Shown in pieces: positions 46,901 to 58,900 of a DNA stretch of 64,000 nt. Both the position numbers and the translations under genes were made by a program. The notes below the pieces were generated by a model. That model did not search any database. It was not told the origin of the DNA and saw nothing but the letters and a program-made list of their open reading frames with translations. The stretch spans positions 62,001 through 126,000 of the forward strand of contig JAGYXB010001363.1 of NCBI GenBank assembly GCA_022495005.1, read 5' to 3'. The stretch's first letter is position 1. Every line of letters starts with the position of its first letter. Source of the stretch: Rhyacophila brunnea. Taxonomy: Eukaryota > Arthropoda > Insecta > Trichoptera > Rhyacophilidae.

Positions 46901-49900
46901 TCAAATCTGGTTTGGATCATACACATTTTGAAAATAAATTCAAACCAACAAAAATACATGACTTCAGAAACTGTCATATCACTTCGAAGAATATTATTTT
47001 TATGTGAAAACTTTGTAAATGTGATAAAAATTTGTCATAATATTATGTAATAATATGACATACCACAAACTTATAAATTCATTAAAATACATGTTTTTGT
47101 GAACATCCTAACAATTATATTTCAATTAACATTGTCTAAAACAGGTGTCAGGTAACCTTTTTGGCATATTATGTGTAAACTTAAACAATTTTTATATTTC
47201 AGTCTCATGCAGAAATATTTATAATATGAGATATGAAATGGACATGATTTATAAAAACAGAAACCAAATGAAAATTGAGTAAAAGACTAAAAAAAAAATA
47301 TAATCAAAACCAAAATACAGTTTATCCATCACTGTCTCATGTCTCCCTGGTGAATGTGACTTTTGGGAATGGATTCCCTTTTCTCTTCAATTACCTATAT
47401 CCACTTTTAAATCTGTGGTTCAAATTCAAATTGAAACTTCAGTCCACCGAGAAAGTTGAATTCTTTAGTCTGGAGCTTATCATGACAGAAAATGCTTGTC
47501 CCCGAATGTATCATGTTGTAATTTCAATATTTATTTTATTTGGTATGTCATTGATGTTTACAAAGGATTCAAAAACATTTGCAATTTACATTTACTTGCA
47601 TTTTACACTTTATAAATTTTCAATAATACCAACAAAAGTGGCTATTTGTTTTTACTGTCAACTGATACAGATTTGCAATTTATAATATTTAGATTTTTTC
47701 AATAATTTTATTCATATTCAAATTCTCATTGAAATAGTTTAAACATACAGGCCAGGCCGCATGTTATGTTAGTGTGATCAAAAAGATAAGTGATGTCATA
47801 GATTCGTAGAGGTTCATAGATGGTGATGGTAGATGTTAAATCATATAAAAATGATATGTGAAAGACTTTTTTGTTTTTAATTCCAGATCCAGCAGCAGTC
47901 TTTAGTGAATGCGCAGGTGCACCCTCAGCAGGTGCAGGTTGGAATCCACGACCCATCAATTCCAACATCCCACCCAACTACCATTATCGGTGAGTTCATC
48001 ATCCATTCACTCCGAACGTAGTCTTTCCCGGGTCACATGTCATTTTGTTGGCCGAAAAATGCTGCTCATGATGAATTCCTCAGTCTTCTATTCATGATTA
48101 GTGGATAAGAATTTAAATCATGCAGGGCTAGAAATATACACGGAAAACCGGACATTGGTTTCATCATGTATGGAATTGAAGGCATGGCATCCGCCTAACG
48201 ATTGATATGGGGCACATTTTTCGCATATTGAGTTAGGGCTTGCGCAGACAGAGCGCGGTCAGGCGGTCTGCGTTCCGCGTTCGGAGTTCGGCGTTCTTTG
48301 TACTGTATGGACTTCATACTGTATGGGTACACAGCCGGCGGTCAGACCGCGCCGGTCAATTGGAACGCTAGAGTTCTGGAGTTCTATGCCCGGAATTACA
48401 AATTGTCATAGGAATTTGAGCAGTCACACAACATAGAGCGAAACCACACGGGGGAGTGAGTACGCAACAGCGGTGCTTTCTCACTTCCACTCGCAGTCGG
48501 AATATAGCGGTCTCGCATTATGCAGCGCTTGTGTCAGTACAACGCTTGTAAACAAATGGAACGCTTATTGTTGACCGCCACCTGTCTGCTGTCCCTGAAC
48601 GTTAGCGGTCAACGGTCGGTTGAACGCAGAACTCCGACCGCTCTCTGTCTGCGCAAGCCCTTAAGTATAGAACAATGATAAGTAGATCCCAGTGAACTTT
48701 TTAATCTATCTAAAAGGTATATCTTTCACTCCTAGATGGTGCCGTAAGATTTTGAAAACTGTTTAATAATCCAAGAACAACGATAAGCAGAACAAAGATG
48801 GCTTATGTTAGTGGTGTGAGCTTTTGTCATCTAGTGGCATAAATCAATTAAAAGCAGAACTATAGAAAAAACTATTCAACTCACATTTGAAATATTTTAC
48901 AGAATTGTTTTTATCCTATTTAAGTTTTTTGTTTTACTGTCCGACAAGAAGATCTAGGTAATAACCGGAAGTCGCTAGTGCGGTTAAAAGTAGGAGGGGC
49001 CTGTTAATTCACAGTTTTAACGCGTGGACAATTCGTCGTTTACCGGACGTCGCTATAATCGAATTGCCGTTAAAATGGGAGGAGCTTGTTAGTTCACTGT
49101 TTTAACACGTAGCCTTGTCATACAGTATATAAACAAATGTATTCTTCTTCTTCGATGACGCTACAGCTCAGGTCGAGCCCTGGTCTCCTCCGCCGCGTCC
49201 AGCCAGTACGATCCTCCGCACGTCTTTTCCAATTCCTGATTTTTAGCAGCTGGTTGGCATCTTTTGTAACGTTATCACCCCATCATACTATCCGTGGCTT
49301 TATCCAACTGACTTTCTCTTAGGCATGCTTACATACTGCAGTTTGCAATTTAGAAGAAATCTTTATTTAGCTATGTATTTTTTCGACTTATACGAGGTAT
49401 AAATGAGAACTCTGCCATTCTGGGCAGTGTTGACCTGTGTGTCCCTGATAACTATCTTAGAAATAGAGAACATCAGTTGTTTATTCTCCCAAGGTGCAGA
49501 ACCAACCTGCCACTGGTAATGCCAATTGGGAGGGCGATAACAATGTTATTGCGATGCGAAATTGTTTCGGTGTTGATATATTCCACCTACGTGAGGATGA
49601 GTATAGGTGGACGTTATTTTATAAAATTTTAAAATAGGGTCTGCTTAACTCATCCGGTGTATTTCCATGTACCTATATAATTAATATTTTTGTATGTACA
49701 TATTTGTTTAAATAACATATTATCTATCTCTTTTTATGTCATGTTGTGAACGTCTTAAACTTATAATTTGTAATGTCCACAATATGTAAAAATAAATAAA
49801 TTGAAATTGAAATTGAAATCATGTGCGTGGCTTTCCCACTGGCCTTTTCCCCCCTGGGTTTCCTTCGAGGATTTTCTTCGGTATCCGTGACTCAGGCATG

Positions 49901-52900
49901 CGTTGGACATGGCCTGCCCAGTTTATCCTCTGGAGTTTTATGAAGGTGGAAAGTTTTGAAGCTTGGTATAAGCGGTATAGTTCAGTCATGTACCTAATTC
50001 TCCACTCCCCACCATCATTCATGGGTCCGTATATCCGCCTCAGGATCTTTCTCAAAGTAAACCACCATTTCAGCTGCTTTCATATTTAGCGTCCATGACT
50101 CGCACCCGTATGCAACGACTGTGCGTATGACGGTTTTATAGAGCCGGGTCTTAGTTTTTCTGTGGACATTTCTGGATTTGAATATGGGCAGGAGTGAGAA
50201 GTACGAATTATTTGCAGCGGTTATTCGGGCTCTTATTTCTTCCAGTTCCTCATTCTCTTTTGTGATATTGAAACCCAGGTATGTGAACCGGTTGACAACC
50301 TCAAATTGATGGTTTCCAAAACTGGAACTTTGGCCCAGCCTACTCTGATTTTGTCGGCTTTGTACCATGACTTTAGTTTTGTTTTCATTTACTCTTAAGC
50401 CAATCTCTAGTGCGGTCCTTTGGTGGTCAAGTTCTTTCTTCACAATCTGTATGGATTTGCCCATCATGTTGAGGTCGTCTGCGTAGCCAACCAGTTGGCT
50501 TGGTCTGTTTAATATAGTACCGCTCCTGTTCACTTGAGACTTTCTAATGGCGGATTCGAGGGCTAATCGAGAGCCAATCCGTCTCCTTGCTTTAGACCCC
50601 GAGATACTTCAAAGCCCTCCGTCAGTTGGCCATTCACCATTCATTCATTCATCCATTCAGTTGGGATTTGGGAATGTGATTCTAACAAGCCTGCCTAGCT
50701 TCGGTGGGATTTCAAAGTCTAGAAGGACAGTGAATTTGAATTGAAATAAATTTATACATCATTTTATTCATCAACAGCTCTACTAAATTATGATTTATAC
50801 ATTTATTTATATTAATGATAAATAATTGCAGTAGGTTGTTTCAAAAAACACTGTAAAATATTTCAAATGTGAGTTAAAATAGTCTGCATTCAGCTGACGA
50901 TTGGATTGTATGTTTTTCTTCAGTCAAATTTATTGAAATGTGCCCCTTATCGTTGGGCGGGGGGGGGGGGGGGGGGCATTAAAGATTTCATAGTGCATCC
51001 TAGTATTTCTGTATTAATTATTGTTCGTGTATGGTATTTTGTCAAGGTGTTTTTCTCTATCGACAAGTCGATTTTGTTAATGCCCTGAACTGTCATGATC
51101 ATATCATATAGGAGCTTTTTGCCTGTTGATGTTTCTGAGCTGCATAGGTATTTTACCTTTCAAATAACATTTCACCGTTTTCTTCTGGTGATTTTTAACT
51201 GACTGTTTGGAAGTGAATTCATATTCGATTTTGACTCTGTTAGTAATATTGGCGATAAGGAAAGAAGAATTAAAATTTTCTTCACCACAATGAAAAAACA
51301 GCCACTGAAATATAGGAATATAACATTGTGATCATGCATTAACTCGTTGGAATAAATTGGAATTACTATTGTTTTGAATCACTTTGAATACCATTGTCAT
51401 GTAACACGAGGGGATGAATCAATGACTTGTAATGTAGGTATGGCATGAAAACATGAAAGTTTTTACCACATAAAGGTATTTTTTTCACTTAGTTAAATTA
51501 CTGGACTTTACAGCATTGAAGTATTGTTTTGGCAAATTTATCCAAGTTTACCGAATCATTAGTAGCCACTACTAGACAGGATTTAATTAAATAGACTTAT
51601 AACAACCTTTATATTTTTCATGACTTTATAATATTACTTGGAATGTTAACTGCGAGTTTTGGTTATTTTAATTCCATTGATTTCTTTCACTGGTTTCAAT
51701 AGACAACCATTATATTAATTTGTAAGGATGAAATTAAACAGATGAGTTAGAATTTTTGTATTTGCAATAGTTGCATTCCTTAAGTCTTAAGACTTATTTA
51801 TGACCTGGAAGGGCGATGAGGTGACTGGACATGGAATGGCAGAAGCATTTGCTGGTCATTTCAGGTCCGTCTACGCAAGTAGTATTCCGAATCTGGATGT
51901 CGCCTCAACATCAAGAAAACGATCATGCGATGCCCAATCCGTCGACACCTTCCCAATTGATGAGGGTGACATGTTGAGATTTATTAAAAAACTTAAGAAT
52001 ACGCGCTCTTTGGGACCGTATAATGTCTCGTTTCTTTTAAATGCTGTATTGATTTTGTCAAGGGCCCACTTGCACATATATTTAACCTGACAATGGAGAC
52101 AGGTATCTTTTCGGAAGCATGGAAGATGTCGAAGGTTACTCCAATTCATAAGGGTGGTACGGAGTCATCAGTGGAAAACTATAGGCCGGTAGCTGTTCTC
52201 TCTGCACCAGCAAAAGTTCTTGGGATGATCATGCACAGCATGATTTCTCCAAGGATTGAGTCATTTATAATGAATGAGCAGCATGGATTTAGAGCAGGCC
52301 GTTCAACGGAAACAAACCTGATGGGATTTACTGATTATGTGTCGTCAGTACTAGATAGAGGCAGCCAGGTTGACTGTTCTTACAATGATTTCTCGAAGGT
52401 ATTTCACAGAGTCGATCACGATATTCTAATGGAATAACTCCAACTAATTGGATTGTCTGATCGATTTCTCAGGTTATTCGGGAGTTATTTTAAGAATCGT
52501 CAACAATACGTATCGTACGGCCTTTATCAATCACAGACATTTGAAACATTTTCTGGTGTGCCTCAGGGCTCAAACTTGGGACCATTGCTGTTCACGATTT
52601 ACGGCCTTTATCAATCACAGACATTTGAAACATTTTCTGGTGTGCCTCAGGGCTCAAACTTGGGACCATTGCTGTTCACAATTTTTATAAATGACATAGC
52701 ATTGTTAACCAAAAATGCTATGTTTTTGTTGTTTGCTGATGACTTGAAACTCTTCATGAAAGTTGTCACCTTGGACGATTGTCGTCAACTCCAACTTGCT
52801 AGATAATATATTAGATTGGGGCAGGCGTAACAAACTGGACTTCAATATTGATGAATGCAATGCTGTATTGTTTATTAAAACCTCACGAGTATTGTTTTTA

Positions 52901-55900
52901 CAGTATTCGATGCATGGCAGAGTTCTCTCGCGAATATCATCTGTAAGAGATCTTGGAATTACTTTTTACAGTAAACTGACGTTTAGTGGTCATATAGATA
53001 CCAAAGTAAAAAGTTGTAAAAAGGCGCTAAAGATGTTGGGCTCTGTCTTGCGTACTTCCCGGGTCTTTTCGGATGTTACGGTACTAAAAATCCTCTAACT
53101 CCTTAGTTAGAAGCAGACTTGAGAGTGGGTCTATCGTTTGGGCCCCTCATCAGTTGAAGTACGGCCTTATGGTGGAGAGTCCAAAAGAAATTTTTGAGAC
53201 TCCTTTACTTTCGGCGGTATGGATATTATCCGTGGCTCTATCTGACTGATTTTCTCTTAGGTATGCTTACATACTGTAGCTTAAAATTTAGAAGGGATCT
53301 TTATTTAGCTATATATTTTTTCAGACTTATATGCGGCGTAAATGTGAACTTTGCCATTCTTGGTGGTGTTGGCTTGTGTGTCTCTGATAATTACCTTAGG
53401 AATCGAGGGCATCCGTTGTTTGTTCTCCCAAGGTGCAGAACTTACCTGCCATTAGTAATGCCAATTGGGAGGGCAATAACCGTGTTTAATGAAATCGCTT
53501 CGGATATTGTTATATTCCACTTATGTGATAGTGAATTTAGGTGGACGTTGTTTTATAAGTTTTTAAAATAGGGTCTATTAAAGTTCACTCTGTGCTTCCA
53601 TCTACTTTTATTTTTTTTATTTTATTACTTTTATTATTATTATTATTATTTTTATTTTTATAAATTACTGACACTTATTTTATGTCATGTCGTGAACGCT
53701 TTGAATTTATAATTGGTTATGTTCATTATATGTAAAATAAATAAATTTGATTTGAAAAAAAAAGATGGTACTTCAGTGAAACAGCAAATAATTTTCAACT
53801 ATAGTGCGATGAAATTTTCCACTCGCTGGCAATCGGAGAGTGAAAGTCGAGCTGTGAACTCGTAAATTTGTTTTGTGATGGCGACGGGTGAATTAATTTT
53901 TAAATCGTGTAAAGATGACGAAAAACGTTACCCACATTTACTTGAAAAAGAAAACATGTCATTTAATATATTATTATTTGTAATAGAACAATAAACATAA
54001 CATTAAATGGACGCATGTTGACTTTTTATGACAAATTATGTTTTGTTCTGCACGCGTCATTTGCACAATCGTCGCGTTGTCACGATCATTTTAGACCATG
54101 CCTCAGCTGTATAGCATTAAGACTATACATGCGTCCATTTAATGTTATGTTTATTGTTATATTAGTAATAATATATTCGTTGACATGTCTTCTTTTTCGA
54201 GTAAATGCGTAACGTTTTTTATTCATCTTTACACGATTTAAGAATACAGCGCAGTGCTGGTGACTTTTTGAACTGTATACAAGCTATATTCATGCTACAT
54301 GCTTCTAAATATTGTGTTGCATGTGACAGCAGACTTTTTACCATCAAAAATGTGCAGATGCTTATGTGGGGGGTACATTAAGTTACATGTGCCAGCAAAA
54401 TGACATTGATGAATTCGATATGTTGCAATCGAGACAAGTGTGTGCGATCCGGCTAATGATTTTAGATTGTCTGTAGCTTGCTGTATTTTCTTGATTTTGA
54501 AGTGGAGTATTTCTTGGAATTGTTCTCTGTTGCGGGCGGCAGGGTATACCTCAACCAAACTTATTCCAACTTATACAATTTTTGATAATTCAAATTTCCT
54601 GCGGCCATTTCGCTAAATTCAATCTTAACTGCCTGTTGAGGTTCTGATTTGACAGAACTGACTGTTTTATTCGTTAAATGAATATAATGGAATTGAATTG
54701 TTTGCTTTTGTCGCAGTGAGCACCCAGCAGCAGGTGCAGCAGGTGCTGAACTATTCGAAGGGTTCAGGTGGTGGGGCGGGGGGAGGCGGCGGTGGCAATG
54801 TGGGGGTGCAGTACTGCGGCACGCAATTTGCTGCTACGCCCGCCAAGCCTCTGACCCAGGCCCCCACCACCATTAACACCATCAACTCCAACTCCAACAA
54901 CATGCAGACGTTACATCAGAACACCCATCAGAGGCATAAGGTGATTTTACTTCAAATCCATATTTTTCATGTTAATGTCAATACAAGAAATACTGCAGAT
55001 AGCCAATTTTTTTATCATACTTTTTTGCCACATTTTTTAAATATGATTACGCATGTTGTTTGGCATATTAAAATTCAGAATTGACTGATAGTTTTTAAGT
55101 TATAGGATTAATTCAATACAGCATATGAACTATGCCATGACAAAACTATATCAAGTACCATAAAATGTAGAAAATAATTTTTGAATACAAATAAACACAT
55201 TTAAAAATTAATCACTGTAAGCTGAACTGAAGAAAACCAAAAATCCGCTATTTTTTTTCGGAACGATTACTGAAACCATACTGATATATATTTTTTTTTA
55301 CTTGAACCGAAATAAAAAAAAATAACAGTTCGAGCCCTGGTAATAAATATTATCTAAATATGTATCAGTAGGTAACAGAATTGGATGTAATTGTCACCAA
55401 AAGATTGCATGTAAATCTGAATTTAGCATCTCAGACTGCTCATTCATTGCTATGGTAGCCTTTTAGCCAAGGAATGAGAGGACTATAAATAGTGGAGCAA
55501 TTTAACCTTGAGTGTGCTCAGATTGCGATTTTTTTCTGGTGCGCATGAATTACGTGGGAGAATGATAATTATTGTCGCCGATACTATTTCTGACTGCTTC
55601 TACATGTAGCCTGTTGCATCCATTTCTCTCGCTCAATGTAGCTCCAACTACATAATATTTTCTGTCTAAATCAAAATTCACGCTTATGTGGCGTGTTTAT
55701 AGTATAATATCCAATTGTGAAATCATTAAAAGTGTTTATCTGCCGTCTTGGGTCAACTGTAGTTTATGTATCCATATACTTATTATTACGGATTAAGAGT
55801 GCAGGTGTTTTATATCTCACTGATATTTGTAGATGTCTGGAAACTAGACTCATTCACTGCTGACCAGATAATTAGTAATTAATTACCACATTTAAATAGC

Positions 55901-58900
55901 ATGTTGATGAAACTATGCATTGAACACATTTTTTATGAAATAAATTAAATTTTCATTCATTGTGTTGCATTGTGATTCACTTGTACCTGATGTTTCTGTG
56001 GTTTCATGGTAAAAATGCTTAAGCCAGTTAGGTTGCATCCGAGATAATCAGTTTTGAAATAAATAACGGTTTTCAAAAAACTCACGCTAGTAGTTAATTA
56101 TTATTGGTATATCTTTTTTTTATTTCTTTTACATTATTTATGTGTAATTAAGTTTTTGGTATTGTCCTTTATTCAAATGATTTTCTCAATTTAAGCGTAT
56201 TCTACAAATATAAAATATCGATTTATTTTGCTTACCTGCGACAAAATCTATGATGCACAAAAAAGAGCATAATTCTTTACACTCATTGGCATTAAAATCT
56301 TGATTCTGTGAAAACGTGACTAACTTTTACCCTGCAACTAAACATAGATTTGGTTGAAAATGTGGATTTTCACTAATTTTATTACATGTTTTAAACTAAT
56401 TTTAAACAATGGAAACAGCTTGAAACTGTTTTTAATAAAGAATAATGTTTACGAGATCACATGAAGATTTTGAAAGTTTAGTTAGTATCATGTCATATAA
56501 GTGGTGAGAGTTTTACATGAAAGAGGTTTTTTTAATCAGCAGCATGGAATGATGGAATGGTATTGCAGGTATTATGTCTTAAGGAAGGAATGCAAATAAT
56601 AATATAACTAGAGCAAGTTCCGCAGAGGTGACTAAAATTTGAGTAGAAATAGTCTACGTGTTTGCTTCAAGGCTACATTTTGCTTAGGTATGTTACTTTA
56701 TACTGCTTTAGATGTCTTATTTTGTAATTTACCGCTTTGCCAAGTCCAGACAGGTATTCCCAGAGATTTTATAATAAAATACTTTTAGGCGTTGCGCCCA
56801 ATTGACATTAATATGGACGAATCATCTGGAAAAAAAATGACAATGACACTCACTTTATTGTCGGGTCTGCCGAATGGCATAATCTGTTTTAACGCCATTA
56901 CAATAAAGGTGATATTGCTATAAATTCTTAATGCTTTTTGTTGGGTCTGCCGAATGGTTCGGTTCAAACGGGTTTGCTCAAATGAACATTGACATTAGAA
57001 ACACTGCTCTAACGCCATTACAATAAAGGTCATATTGCTATAAATTCCCGATGCGTGATATCGCATAATGGAAATTGTGTGACGTCTACCTATACATGCG
57101 AATTTACTTGCTAGCTACTGTATTGAGTGCGTCGTCCATTATTAATGTCATTGGTTGCACCGCTCAAAAATGGTTGGGATCACTATTCTCTTTGAGGATT
57201 TAAGTAGACGGTTAACAACTTACTTTTCAGACATGCGTAATACTCAAATAAGTGCTGTATTTTTTTGTTTCAATGTGCCGCCAACATATTTAATATTTTG
57301 TTCTATTGGTTATTACTTCTAATTGTATTCAATCACTGACATGGCAGAATCAGCATAGATCAACTTTGAATTTAAGTAGGTCAGGTGAACTTCGGCAGTA
57401 ACTGTTTTTATATTGACACTGAAAAATATTTCATTTAAAGAAATGCAACATCTTAATGAGCTCTATTTGCTAATTCTTGTCTTAGAAGCTGTATGTAACT
57501 CTGAGTTTGTATTATTGACAGGTGGGAAATCAATCTCCGGGCGGAGGCAACTTAGTGCAGGTGTCGATGGGTCCCGTCGGACCGGGAGTGGGGGTGGGCG
57601 GCGCAGGCGGTGGCACACAGTTTCAAAGGCTGAAGGTGGAAGACGCCCTCTCCTACTTGGACCAAGTCAAGTACAAGTTCAACAACCAACCGCAGGTCTA
57701 CAATGATTTCCTCGACATCATGAAGGAATTCAAGAGCCAGAGGTGACAATTATGACAGATTAATAATTTATTGTGATAGATATTCTTGAATTCGTAACAT
57801 GAATGTAATTTGTAAATAGAGATGATTTTTAAGAAACTTTTCAACATTTGATAATTGACAAAAATATTATAATATACAGTCCCACAAACTTATCGGCATA
57901 CATATTTTAAAAATGATGTTTATTTATTAAACATTTATTGCTACACAGGAAGTGACCTTGAAATGCTGGGATTTTTTTGTATTACCTAACCTAAAACTTA
58001 TTTAACTTTTTTATTTAAAAAAATCTGTTAATGCATACTTATTTTGTACCGTTGGTGTACCTTTTGCTGATGGCATTATTTTTATTTATTTGTTTTGCAC
58101 ATATATTATGTATACTGCATTGTGATAATAAAGTGGGTATATTGGCAGGTTTTTAAAAAATTTGTAACAGTTATTCCATAATTCCCGAAAGAACACCGTG
58201 TGTTATGAATTTGTGTGCTAAAATTATTAATTTTTGTCCCTAGCATTGACACACCTGGAGTCATAGCTCGAGTGTCCAACCTCTTCAAAGGACATCCAGA
58301 GTTGATAGTTGGCTTCAACACATTTCTCCCGCCCGGATACAAGATCGAAGTTCAGGCCAATGATCAGGTAATATAACTCATAAAATAACTCATTTTGATG
58401 TATTTATAAATTTACATATTTTGATACACATAAAATTATTGTGATATGTAATGCGAATATTTCTTTTATTGCAGGGTTACGCGTACCAGGTGTCTGTGTC
58501 GATGCCTTCTCCCAATTCGGCCCTGCAGCATCAGTCGCACAACAACATTGCGCATGCTGGTCAGTAAAGTTATCCATTCATGTATCGTTTTATCAGTTTA
58601 TTCACTACATAATGAATGTTTAGTTAATATACAGATATTGTCCACAGTTTTTTTTTACCGAAATTCATTTATTACAATACGAAAAACGCCCGTCTGCATC
58701 ATACCCTTAAGCTTTTAAACCAATTCAGCAAAAGTCTTTTTTATGCATTGCCATGAAGCGGTGGCCGATGATGTACATACTATTTCACTGTTGCACGGCA
58801 AACTTCATGACGATAGTCAATGTGCAAAGCAAAATAAAAAAAATCAAATGGATATTGTCGTTGTTAAGCATAAAAATGACATAATATACACTGCATATTA

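Larger units (their letters stand above)
37972..47886 (+). other. Sin3A intron (9.9 kb)
   Basis: Contains SINE copies C and D, the mariner, two MITEs near 45.05-46.18 kb and a small palindrome at 46.27 kb. The ORFs at 41.5, 42.79, 44.0 and 47.28 kb have no recognisable domain. The stretch 42662-42975 is open for about 104 codons with a hydrophobic core but no splice support. Confidence 0.6.
47990..54716 (+). other. Sin3A intron (6.7 kb), transposon-rich
   Basis: Contains a PIF-type MITE, a nested LINE pair, a G-run, the largest Jockey copy, a TTAA-flanked MITE and an unidentified minus-strand coding-like segment. Between these pieces I see no other exon. Confidence 0.6.

Noticed and set aside
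47275..47685. 136-codon plus-strand ORF
   Set aside because: Starts at TTG, is AT-driven and Phe/Ile/Leu-rich, and has no domain or splice context; lies in the Sin3A intron.
52448..52690. 80-codon ORF with duplicated residues
   Set aside because: Shadow frame of the duplicated Jockey reverse-transcriptase block.
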